Positions 15,351 to 21,813 of a stretch of DNA of 21,813 nucleotides are shown piece after piece. Origin of the DNA: Novosphingobium sp. UBA6722 (GTDB lineage Bacteria; Pseudomonadota; Alphaproteobacteria; Sphingomonadales; Sphingomonadaceae); NCBI GenBank assembly GCA_002454125.1, contig DKII01000126.1:7206-29018 (forward strand), read 5' to 3'. Position numbers and translations under genes: made by a program. Numbering within the stretch: the first letter of the stretch is position 1; each line of letters begins with the position of its first letter. Under the pieces are notes generated by a model that saw nothing but the letters and a program-made list of their open reading frames with translations, was not told the DNA's origin and did not search any database.

Positions 15351-15368
15351 GTTAACTGCCGATTTACC
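15351..15368 (+). promoter_or_regulatory. CtrA-like site upstream of PilZ gene 1
   Basis: TTAA-N7-TTTACC (15352-15368) matches the CtrA consensus TTAA-N7-TTAAC at most positions and lies about 50-65 bases before the PilZ start. CtrA governs motility and cell-cycle genes in alphaproteobacteria. A single site with one mismatch can arise by chance. A TGTAAT at 15340-15345 could serve as a -10 box, but no -35 pairs well with it. Confidence 0.25.
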
Positions 15369-15417
15369 GAGTTGGGGCATGGTAGCGGCGTCGAGAAGTC
15401 GCAATCAGGCACGCATC

Positions 15418-15735
15418 ATGGACATGAGTCCGGCATCGCAACCCAATTTCCAATCGACCGGCGGACGCCGGGCGGACCGGCGCAGCTATGAGGCGCAGAT
15501 CCAGTTCCGCAAAGGCGTGAAGCGCGCGACGGTCAAGCTGCAGGATATCTCGCAGCTGGGCGCGCGGGTCTCCGGGGTCTTCCTGGTGCACGAGGATGAC
15601 CACTTCTACCTGACCCTGCCGGGGCTTGCCCCGATCGAGGCGCGGGTCGCCTGGGTCAGCCAGTTCGAATTCGGCTGCGAGTTCCTCAAGCCGCTGAATC
15701 CGGTCATCCTGGAATCAGTTATCGCCCGCAGCTGA
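15418..15735 (+). CDS. single-domain PilZ protein 1 (c-di-GMP binding)
   Basis: With the ATG at 15418 the protein has 105 residues, almost all of it one PilZ domain. Both parts of the c-di-GMP site are visible: RxxxR in RRADRR (residues 17-22) and DxSxxG in DISQLG (43-48). The strands LTLPGL, ARVAWV and FGCEFL complete the barrel. Such proteins act as cytoplasmic c-di-GMP effectors on motility, polysaccharide or adhesion targets; the partner is not evident. The start is uncertain: ATGs at 15379 (after GTTGGGG) and 15424 are alternatives, and the frame is open from 15307. It converges on a paralogous PilZ gene 118 bases away. Confidence 0.87.
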   Translation: MDMSPASQPNFQSTGGRRADRRSYEAQIQFRKGVKRATVKLQDISQLGARVSGVFLVHEDDHFYLTLPGLAPIEARVAWVSQFEFGCEFLKPLNPVILESVIARS

Positions 15736-15845
15736 GCTACGGGCGACCTGAACTAACTTCATCTTCAGTTGAACCCCCGCCTGCCGGCACACGGAAGGGC
15801 CGTCGGGACTGCGTCAGCGGGCGAGGGCTCGGGGGGCTTGTTCGG

Positions 15846-15866
15846 CCCGGTCCTCAGCAGACCGGG
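15846..15866 (-). terminator. hairpin over the stop codon of PilZ gene 2
   Basis: CCCGGTC (15846-15852) pairs with GACCGGG (15860-15866) around a 7-base loop that holds the stop codon of PilZ gene 2. There is no T-run, so termination is only a possibility. The rest of the 118-base convergent spacer 15736-15853 shows nothing I can name. Confidence 0.3.
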
Positions 15867-16213
15867 CGGAAGCTCGAATCGCCGCGCCAGCGGGCCAGGA
15901 TGTTGTCGTGCACGATCGGCGAGAGCAGCTGCTCGAAGGCGCAGCCGGTCAGGCTGTTGTCCCACCAAACCACTTCGCCCTGCAAGGCTTCCAGACCCGG
16001 CAGGGTCAGCCAGCAGACGGTGCCAGGGTGAATGCGATTGATCGCGGCGGCGCAGAAGCCACTCAGCGACAGGTCATGAACCACGGTCTGGAAACCACGC
16101 CCGCCCGAAACGCGCAGCATCGCCGGAATGGTGATGCGGGTGCGCGGCGCGCTGCGGTCTTCCTGGGCGGCAGAGAAATACGGGTCGCGCGTGTGCAGCA
16201 GATAATCGCTCAT
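15854..16213 (-). CDS. single-domain PilZ protein 2 (c-di-GMP binding)
   Basis: The 119-residue protein is one PilZ domain with RxxxR (Arg20-Arg24, RSAPR) and DxSxxG (DLSLSG, residues 47-52). It shares the LTLPGL strand and a GC-x-F...L-x-P tail with PilZ protein 1, so the two are probably paralogues arranged convergently. The ATG at 16213 has an AAGGA site 9 bases upstream and fits the domain; the frame continues upstream to 16468 but overlaps the dehydrogenase gene and reads unlike a protein. Whether it is read from the purF-dehydrogenase transcript or its own promoter (85-base spacer with a TGTCCG/CGGACA hairpin, 16241-16260) is open. Confidence 0.9.
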   Translation of the reverse strand: MSDYLLHTRDPYFSAAQEDRSAPRTRITIPAMLRVSGGRGFQTVVHDLSLSGFCAAAINRIHPGTVCWLTLPGLEALQGEVVWWDNSLTGCAFEQLLSPIVHDNILARWRGDSSFRPVC

Positions 16214-16240
16214 GGCCGGGTCCTTGCTAAAGACTGTGCT

Positions 16241-16260
16241 TGTCCGCAGCTTTCCGGACA
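16241..16260 (-). repeat. short hairpin in the PilZ gene 2 leader
   Basis: TGTCCG (16241-16246) pairs with CGGACA (16255-16260) around 8 bases, 28 bases upstream of the PilZ 2 start. A GTTAAC sits further up at 16311-16316, inside the end of the dehydrogenase gene. The role is unknown. Confidence 0.28.
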
Positions 16261-16298
16261 GGCTTGGCAAAGTATGGACCGGCTGGGTTGCCCGGATG

Positions 16299-17012
16299 TT
16301 ATGAGGGCTGGTTAACGCGTTCGCGGTGCGGGCTGGCAAATTGTTCACCAAGCAAGGCAACGATCCGGTCAGCGACGACCGCCGGTTCCTTGTTCCGCCC
16401 CGGATCTTCGCCCGGATAGGCCTTGGCTCGCATCGCCGTGCGGGTGGCGCCGGGATCGATGATCGCAACGCGAATTGGCGTTATATTCCGCACTTCCTGG
16501 GCGTAGCAATCGACCAGCACTTCGGCCGCGGCCTTGCTGGCGGCATAGGCGCCCCACCAGGCGCGCGGCGATGTCGCGACCGAGGTGGTAAGATAGATGA
16601 AGCGCGGGTTGCTGCTCTTGCGCAGCAGCGGATCGAACCGGGCGATCAGCGCCTGGGTGGCCGATGCGTTAATGGTCAGCGCGCTGGCCAGGCTTTTGGC
16701 GTCGGTATCGATCACCCCGGTCAGCTGCGGCAGCACCGCGGCGGCGTGAACCAAGATATCGAGCGTCGGCCAGCGGCCGCTGATCGCCTGGGCAAGGCGC
16801 GCGATCCCATCGCTTTCGGCCAGATCGACCGGCGCGATCGTGGCGCTGCCGCCGGCCGAAAAGATCGCTTCTTCAACCGCTTCCAGCGCCTTGGTATCGC
16901 GCCCCGTCAGGATCACGTGGGCTCCGGCTGCGGCCAAAGCCTGGGCCGTTGCCGCGCCAATGCCGCGGCTGGCGCCCGTCACGAGCGCGACCTGTCCGGA
17001 AAGGTCGGTCAT
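16299..17012 (-). CDS. short-chain dehydrogenase/reductase (classical SDR, YciK-like)
   Basis: The 237-residue Rossmann-fold oxidoreductase has the cofactor loop TGASRGIG (residues 12-19), VDLAES at 62-67, an active-site Asn at 115 (INAS), and the catalytic Ser144, Tyr156 and Lys160 (YAASK). The usual NNAG is replaced by HAAA (89-92). ILTGRD at the end of the second strand suggests NADP(H). The substrate is unknown. Its ATG overlaps the purF stop (ATGA, 17009-17012), so the two are translationally coupled although no purine role for an SDR is established. PilZ gene 2 follows 85 bases later. Confidence 0.92.
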   Translation of the reverse strand: MTDLSGQVALVTGASRGIGAATAQALAAAGAHVILTGRDTKALEAVEEAIFSAGGSATIAPVDLAESDGIARLAQAISGRWPTLDILVHAAAVLPQLTGVIDTDAKSLASALTINASATQALIARFDPLLRKSSNPRFIYLTTSVATSPRAWWGAYAASKAAAEVLVDCYAQEVRNITPIRVAIIDPGATRTAMRAKAYPGEDPGRNKEPAVVADRIVALLGEQFASPHRERVNQPS

Positions 17013-18481
17013 GCGACTTTCCCGACCGGCAGGTTGAGCTGATCGGCTTCGGCCGCGCGATCGGCCAGGTCGGTCAGCTTGGTTGGATAGTCACCGGTAA
17101 AGCAGGCGTCGCAATGCTGCGGGCAGGCATTGTTGCGGCCATTCTCACCCACCGCGCGATAGAGACCGTCGATCGAGACGAAGGCCAGGCTGTCTGCCAC
17201 GATGAACTTCGTCATCTCCTGCAGATCCATCCGCGCGGCGAGCAGCTTGTGCCGCTCGGGCGTATCGACGCCATAGAAGCAGGAATTGTTAGTCGGCGGG
17301 CTGGCGACGCGGAAGTGGACTTCCTTGGCCCCGGCATCGCGCATCATCTGCACGATCTTCATCGAGGTGGTGCCGCGCACGATCGAATCGTCGATCAGCA
17401 CGATCCGCTTGCCTTCGACCAGCGCACGGTTGGCGTTGTGCTTGCGCTTCACGTCGGCATGGCGCGCGCCGTCCGACGGCTGGATGAAAGTGCGCCCGAC
17501 ATAGTGCGAGCGGATGATGCCCAAGCCAAAGGGAATGCCGCTTTCCTGGGCATAGCCGATCGCCGCCGGCACGCCGCTGTCAGGCACCGGCACGACCAGA
17601 TCGGCCTCGACCGGGGCTTCGCGCGCCAGTTCGATCCCGATCTTGCGGCGCACTTCGTAGACCGACTGACCGCCTGAGACCGAATCCGGCCGGCTGAAAT
17701 AGACGTGCTCGAAAATGCAGGGACGAGGCGGGGGGCTGCCGAACGGGCGGTGCGACGACATCCGGCCGTCCTGGCGCACTTCGACGATCTCGCCCGGCTC
17801 AATCTCGCGCACGAACTGCGCGCCAACCACATCGAGCGCAACCGTTTCGCTGGCGAAGACCGTGGCATCACCAATCTTGCCCATCACCAAGGGGCGAATG
17901 CCCAGCGGATCGCGGCAGGCAATCATCCGCTTGGGCGTCTGGCAGATCAGCGAATAGGCGCCTTCGACCATCCGCAGCGCATCGACGAACCGATCGAGCA
18001 AGGTGGGATAGCGACTGGTCGCGATCAGGTGGATGATCACCTCGGTGTCGGAAGTCGACTGGAAGATTGCGCCCTTGTCGACCAGCTCCTGCTTGAGGTG
18101 CATCGCGTTGGAAATATTGCCGTTATGGGCAATCGAAAAGCCGCCGCGCGCCAGATCAGCATGGAGCGGCTGGACGTTGCGCAAGCCCTGGCCGCCGGTG
18201 GTTGAATAGCGCACGTGGCCCGAGGCCATGTGGCCCGGCAGTTCATTGAGGATCGTCTGGTCGGCAAAGACCTGGGCAACATGGCCAAGGCCGCGGCGGG
18301 CGAAGAATTCGTGGCCGTCCCAGCTGACGATGCCGCAGGCTTCCTGCCCGCGGTGCTGCAGGGCGTGCAGGCCAAGCGCAGTGATGGCGGCAGCTTCCGG
18401 GCTGCCGATCACGCCGAAGATGCCGCATTCCTCGCGCAGCTTGTCGCCGTCGGCGTCCAGGAATGGGTGAGTGATGTTCAT
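17009..18481 (-). CDS. purF: amidophosphoribosyltransferase, Fe-S type (class II glutamine amidotransferase)
   Basis: The 490-residue enzyme makes phosphoribosylamine from PRPP and glutamine, the first committed step of purine synthesis. Cys19 in REECGIFGV is the N-terminal nucleophile after removal of an 18-residue propeptide. HRGQE (43-47) and HNGNISN (119-125) belong to the glutaminase. VLIDDSIVRGTTS (361-373) is the PRPP loop. Cysteines 255 (CIFEHVYF), 401 (SCFYG), 457 and 460 (CDACFTG) match the ligands of the 4Fe-4S cluster in Bacillus-type PurF, so the enzyme is likely oxygen-sensitive. The frame is open upstream to 18637, but the ATG at 18481 matches family length. It is divergent from folE and overlaps the following dehydrogenase gene. 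Confidence 0.97.
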   Translation of the reverse strand: MNITHPFLDADGDKLREECGIFGVIGSPEAAAITALGLHALQHRGQEACGIVSWDGHEFFARRGLGHVAQVFADQTILNELPGHMASGHVRYSTTGGQGLRNVQPLHADLARGGFSIAHNGNISNAMHLKQELVDKGAIFQSTSDTEVIIHLIATSRYPTLLDRFVDALRMVEGAYSLICQTPKRMIACRDPLGIRPLVMGKIGDATVFASETVALDVVGAQFVREIEPGEIVEVRQDGRMSSHRPFGSPPPRPCIFEHVYFSRPDSVSGGQSVYEVRRKIGIELAREAPVEADLVVPVPDSGVPAAIGYAQESGIPFGLGIIRSHYVGRTFIQPSDGARHADVKRKHNANRALVEGKRIVLIDDSIVRGTTSMKIVQMMRDAGAKEVHFRVASPPTNNSCFYGVDTPERHKLLAARMDLQEMTKFIVADSLAFVSIDGLYRAVGENGRNNACPQHCDACFTGDYPTKLTDLADRAAEADQLNLPVGKVA

Positions 18482-18664
18482 GATGGAATCGCCTGCCTGT
18501 GCGCTCGCGTTTCGCCAGCGCCTTTGGCCGCTCTTGCGCGCCAAGGCAAGCATGGGTTCGCCCCCGTCCCCAGCGGTGCCCCCAAGGGCGGTCCAAAGGC
18601 CGGGTTGTGCCAACGGGATAGCAGGACCACTTGCCAATCAGCGGGGGCAGGAAGGACGAGGGCC

Positions 18665-19276
18665 ATGAACTACATCACCAGCCATCTTGACCATGACGAG
18701 GCCGAAACCAAGCTGTTCGTGCCGGACGAGGTCCAGGACGCGCTGCGCACGCTGCTGCGCTGGGTGGGTGAGGATCCGGCCCGCGAAGGTCTGCTCGATA
18801 CTCCGGCACGGGTCGCCCGGGCCTGGCGCGAATACTGCCAGGGGAATGAGGAAGACCCCGCGCTGCACCTGTCGCGCACTTTCGCCGAAGTCGGCGGCTA
18901 CGATGAAGTCGTGCTGCTGAAGGACATCCCGTTCCAGTCGCACTGCGAACATCACATGGCGCCGATCACCGGCAAGGCCTCGATCGCCTACCTGCCGAAG
19001 AACCGCGTGGTCGGCATCTCCAAGCTGGCCCGCGTGCTGCATGGCTTTGCCCGCCGCCTGCAGATCCAGGAACGCCTGACCGCCGAAGTGGCGGAATGCA
19101 TCTGGCATCACCTCCAGCCGCATGGCGTGGCCGTCGTGATCGAGGCGCAGCATGGCTGCATGACCGGGCGCGGCGTACGCACGCCCGGCGTCGGCATGGT
19201 CACCAGCCGCATGCTCGGCTGCTTCCTGGATGACGAGCGCAGCCGCAAGGAAGTGCTCAGCCTGATGGGCTATTGA
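18665..19276 (+). CDS. folE: GTP cyclohydrolase I
   Basis: The 203-residue enzyme converts GTP to 7,8-dihydroneopterin triphosphate, the entry to folate and pterin synthesis. The zinc site is visible: Cys94 and His97 in SHCEHHMAPITGKASIAY, and Cys165 in QHGCMTGRGV. The conserved GISKLARVLHGFARRLQIQERL segment is present in full. The ATG at 18665 follows a GGAAGGA ribosome site and is the expected start; the frame stays open far upstream, antisense to purF, without protein-like content. It is divergent from purF across a 183-base GC-rich spacer in which I found no confident promoter. The next gene overlaps its stop codon. Confidence 0.97.
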   Translation: MNYITSHLDHDEAETKLFVPDEVQDALRTLLRWVGEDPAREGLLDTPARVARAWREYCQGNEEDPALHLSRTFAEVGGYDEVVLLKDIPFQSHCEHHMAPITGKASIAYLPKNRVVGISKLARVLHGFARRLQIQERLTAEVAECIWHHLQPHGVAVVIEAQHGCMTGRGVRTPGVGMVTSRMLGCFLDDERSRKEVLSLMGY

Positions 19277-19983
19277 GCCAGGCCGTCATCTTCGGGGCGA
19301 GCGGCGGGATCGGCGAGGCGCTGGCCGAAGCCGTGGTGGCGAGCGGGCGGCATGAGCGGGTCTGGGCCGGATCGCGCTCGGGCCAGGCCGCACCCGCAGG
19401 CACTCAGCCGTTTGCTTTCGACCTGACCCAGGAAGCCAGCATCGCCGCTGCTGCCAGCCAGATCGGCGCTGAGGTTGCTCTGGTCATCATCGCGACCGGC
19501 CTGCTTTCCGATGGCCCGGACTTTCAGCCCGAAAAGACCTACAAGGCACAGGACCCGGCGGCCTATGCCCGGGCCTTTGCGGTCAATGCCACGGGCCCGG
19601 CGCTGATCGGCAAGCACTTCCTGCCGTTGCTGCCGCGGCGCGAACGGGCTGTGTTCGCGGCGCTCTCGGCCCGGGTCGGGTCGATCAGCGACAATCGGCT
19701 CGGCGGATGGCACGCCTATCGTGCCAGCAAGGCGGCGCTCAACATGATCCTGCGCAATTTCGCGATCGAACTGGGCCGCACCCATCCGCAGGCAGTCGTG
19801 GCAGCACTTCATCCCGGCACGGTTGCGACTGACCTGTCCGCACCGTTCACCGGTTCGGGCGAAGGCCGCCGCCTGTTCTCGCCGGCAGAGTCAGCCGCTC
19901 ACCTGCTCTCCGTGATCGACGGGCTGACCCCAGCCGAAAGCGGACAAGCCTTCGCCTGGGATGGTCAGCCAATTCCGTTCTGA
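19273..19983 (+). CDS. short-chain dehydrogenase/reductase (C-factor/CsgA-like SDR)
   Basis: The 236-residue SDR has the cofactor loop FGASGGIG (residues 7-14), FAVNATG (102-108), and a catalytic Tyr149-Lys153 (YRASK) with Ser at 132 or 137. The stretch GSISDNRLGGWHAYRASKAALN is typical of the C-factor type. The start is TTG, overlapping the folE stop as TTGA. No ribosome site precedes it, so translation should depend on folE. It is not the FolM-type pterin reductase (that has an Arg-rich cofactor loop), but coupling to folE leaves a pterin-related reduction possible. Substrate unknown. Confidence 0.9.
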   Translation: MSQAVIFGASGGIGEALAEAVVASGRHERVWAGSRSGQAAPAGTQPFAFDLTQEASIAAAASQIGAEVALVIIATGLLSDGPDFQPEKTYKAQDPAAYARAFAVNATGPALIGKHFLPLLPRRERAVFAALSARVGSISDNRLGGWHAYRASKAALNMILRNFAIELGRTHPQAVVAALHPGTVATDLSAPFTGSGEGRRLFSPAESAAHLLSVIDGLTPAESGQAFAWDGQPIPF

Positions 19984-20051
19984 GTGCTTGCCCTGATCGC
20001 CCGCGCCCCCTAAGTCCGGCCCACGCGATTTCTCCCCACCCGAGGCCATCC

Positions 20052-21293
20052 TTGCTGCTGTCTCCCTTCGAAAAAGTGCTGGTGAAGCGCTACCTCCTGC
20101 CGGGGCGGAGCGAAGCATTCATCGCGCTGGTCGCGGGGATCAGCCTGGTTGCCGTGGCGCTGGGCGTTGCGGCGCTGGTCATCGTCATGAGCGTGATGAA
20201 CGGTTTCCGCGCCGAACTGTTCGACAAGATCGTCGGGCTGAACGGCCACGCGATTGTCCAGGCTTATGGCGGCCGGATCGAAAACTGGCAGGGCGTGCTG
20301 CAGGAAGTGCGCAAGACGCCAGGGGTGACCAAGGCCTCGCCGCTGATCGAACAGCCGCAGATGGGTAGCTTCAATGGCCGGGTCGACCTGGTCTTCGCTC
20401 GCGGCAACACGGCTGAGGATATTCAGCGGCTGAAGCCCAAGCTGATCGCCGGCACGCTCGATCCGTTAAAGCCCGGCGCTGGCGAAGTAGCGATCGGCTC
20501 GCAGCTTGCAGCCAACCTCGGCATCCGGGTGGGCGACACGCTGACGATCATCAACCCGCAGGGGCGTTCCACACCGTTCGGCACGGTCCCGCGCGAGATC
20601 GCCTACCGCGTCGCCGCGATCTTCGAGATCGGGGTGTTCGATTTCGACGAGCGCTTCGTCGTCATGCCGATCGAAGATGCGCAAACATTGCTCCTCGCCG
20701 GGGATTCGATCGGTATGATCGAGGTGCAAGTCACCTATCCCGATGCCGTAAGCGAGATCCTCAAGCCCGTCTCGCAGCGGCTGGCCGGGCAGGCCGTGAT
20801 CACCGATTGGCGGACCATGAACGCCAGCCTGTTCGAGGCCCTGGCGGTTGAACGAGTGGCGATGTTCGTGGTGCTATCGATCATCGTGCTCGTGGCCGTT
20901 TTCAACATCCTTTCCTCGCTGATCATGCTGGTCCGCGCCAAGACCCGCGACATCGCGATCCTGCGCACCATGGGGGCGAGCCGGCAGAGCTTGCTCAAGG
21001 TCTTTGTCACGGTCGGTTTCGTGGTCGGTGCGCTCGGAACGGTCGTCGGCCTGTTCCTGGGCGCGACCTTCCTGTTCTTCCGCCAGTCGATCGTGCGGGT
21101 GATCGAGGTGCTGACCGGCCAGAACCTGTGGGACCCCAAGATCCGCTTCCTGACCGAGCTGCCGGCCCGGGCCGATCCGGTCGAGATCACGCTGATCGTC
21201 ATCATGGCGCTGGTATTCAGCTTCCTCGCCACGCTTTACCCGGCCTTCAAGGCGGCGAGCACCGATCCGGTGCAGGTGCTGCGCTATGAGTGA
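20052..21293 (+). CDS. lolC: lipoprotein-releasing ABC transporter permease (LolC/LolE family)
   Basis: The 413-residue inner-membrane permease extracts lipoproteins from the inner membrane for delivery to LolA. It has the MacB/LolC layout: a cytoplasmic start SPFEKVLVKRYLLPG, membrane segment 1 (about 22-48, ending VMSVMNGFR), a periplasmic domain (about 55-265), and three membrane segments (about 269-294, 318-343, 378-397), with the coupling stretch KTRDIAILRTMGAS (297-310). The C-terminal YPAFKAASTDPVQVLRYE is typical. The start is TTG at 20052 with GAGG six bases upstream; there is no ATG or GTG nearby in frame. It may form a homodimer if no second permease exists. Its stop overlaps the lolD start region by 8 bases. 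Confidence 0.94.
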   Translation: MLLSPFEKVLVKRYLLPGRSEAFIALVAGISLVAVALGVAALVIVMSVMNGFRAELFDKIVGLNGHAIVQAYGGRIENWQGVLQEVRKTPGVTKASPLIEQPQMGSFNGRVDLVFARGNTAEDIQRLKPKLIAGTLDPLKPGAGEVAIGSQLAANLGIRVGDTLTIINPQGRSTPFGTVPREIAYRVAAIFEIGVFDFDERFVVMPIEDAQTLLLAGDSIGMIEVQVTYPDAVSEILKPVSQRLAGQAVITDWRTMNASLFEALAVERVAMFVVLSIIVLVAVFNILSSLIMLVRAKTRDIAILRTMGASRQSLLKVFVTVGFVVGALGTVVGLFLGATFLFFRQSIVRVIEVLTGQNLWDPKIRFLTELPARADPVEITLIVIMALVFSFLATLYPAFKAASTDPVQVLRYE

Positions 21294-21813
21294 GGCTGTC
21301 GTCCAGACCACCGGCCTGACCCGCAGCTTCGAGCAGGGCGGGGTGCGGATCGACGTGCTGCGCGGGGTCGACCTGGCGATCCAGCCGGGCGAGATCGTGG
21401 CCCTGCTTGGCCCCTCCGGTTCGGGCAAATCGACCCTGCTGCAAGCCGTCGGCCTGCTTGAAGGCGGTTTCGGCGGCTCGCTGCGGATCGCGGGGGTTGA
21501 GGCCGGCTCGCTCTCAGCTGATGACCGCACCGCGCTGCGCCGTGACCGGATCGGCTTTGTCTATCAGTTCCATCACTTGCTGCCGGACTTCACCGCGCAG
21601 GAGAACGTGATCCTGCCGCAGCTGGTGGCCGGGGTCAGCGAGGCTGATGCCGCTGCCCGTGCCAATGAGCTGCTGACCGCGCTGGGGCTGGGCGAGCGGC
21701 TCGATCACCGGCCCAGCCAGCTGTCCGGCGGTGAGCAGCAACGCGTCGCTGTGGCCCGCGCGCTCTCGAACCGTCCCGCACTGGTCCTGGCCGACGAGCC
21801 GACCGGCAATCTC
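21286..21813 (+). CDS. lolD: lipoprotein-releasing ABC transporter ATP-binding protein (partial, runs off the window)
   Basis: The first 176 codons are visible; the C-terminal part lies beyond the window. The protein is the ATPase that powers the LolCD(E) complex. The Walker A motif is GPSGSGKST (residues 42-50), the Q-loop Gln is at 94 (FVYQFHHLLPDFTAQENV, characteristic of LolD), the ABC signature is LSGGEQQR (146-153) and Walker B is LVLADEPTGNL (to 176). The ATG at 21286 lies inside the end of lolC (8-base overlap), so the two genes are co-translated. Confidence 0.95.
   Translation, partial: MSEAVVQTTGLTRSFEQGGVRIDVLRGVDLAIQPGEIVALLGPSGSGKSTLLQAVGLLEGGFGGSLRIAGVEAGSLSADDRTALRRDRIGFVYQFHHLLPDFTAQENVILPQLVAGVSEADAAARANELLTALGLGERLDHRPSQLSGGEQQRVAVARALSNRPALVLADEPTGNL

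Noticed and set aside
18482..18637. Upstream extension of the purF frame, which would add 52 residues
   Set aside because: The added residues are not protein-like and would displace the short propeptide that must precede the catalytic Cys.
18215..18664. Upstream extension of the folE frame, antisense to purF
   Set aside because: The ATG at 18665 has a good ribosome site and gives the normal family length.

Overview
This is a GC-rich chromosomal window that looks like ordinary core genome of an alphaproteobacterium, most likely a sphingomonad (Sphingomonas, Novosphingobium or Erythrobacter type). I infer this from two large TonB-dependent receptors of the roughly 1000-residue kind these bacteria carry in numbers, single-domain PilZ proteins, an Fe-S type PurF, the M16 lipoprotein next to purC, and dense genes with short overlaps. 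No database search was possible. I see no insertion sequence, prophage, integrase, CRISPR array, rRNA or tRNA, and no obvious shift in base or codon use. No gap between genes exceeds 300 bases; the longest is 1675-1937.

Layout, left to right. A partial M16 zinc peptidase lipoprotein (1-838, minus) lies downstream of purC (892-1674, minus). purC is divergent from TonB-dependent receptor 1 (1938-4964, plus), and both genes have structured leaders. A strong intrinsic terminator follows the receptor. Next comes a LysR regulator (minus, TTG start) divergent from the quinone reductase wrbA (6018-6617). An exported S9 serine peptidase (6662-8590, minus) is convergent with wrbA. It is divergent from a plus-strand operon: an NTF2/SnoaL-like protein, a GNAT acetyltransferase and a nitrilase-family amidohydrolase, joined by 4-base overlaps, followed by a class C penicillin-binding protein (dacB type).

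TonB-dependent receptor 2 (12223-15258) follows, with an 8+8 bp inverted repeat upstream and a GCAA-tetraloop terminator downstream. Two small PilZ proteins then face each other (15418-15735 plus, 15854-16213 minus). Beyond them are a short-chain dehydrogenase overlapping the end of purF (minus) and, divergently, folE overlapping a second short-chain dehydrogenase (plus). The window ends in a lolC/E-type permease and the first 176 codons of lolD.

Functionally the window mixes purine and pterin synthesis (purC, purF, folE), envelope work (lolCD, dacB, M16 lipoprotein), nutrient import and peptide breakdown (two TonB receptors, S9 peptidase), redox stress (LysR/wrbA) and c-di-GMP sensing (PilZ pair). 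I found no clearly new system. The most promising leads are the NTF2-GNAT-amidohydrolase cassette, the leaders of purC and receptor 1, and the operator-like palindrome before receptor 2.
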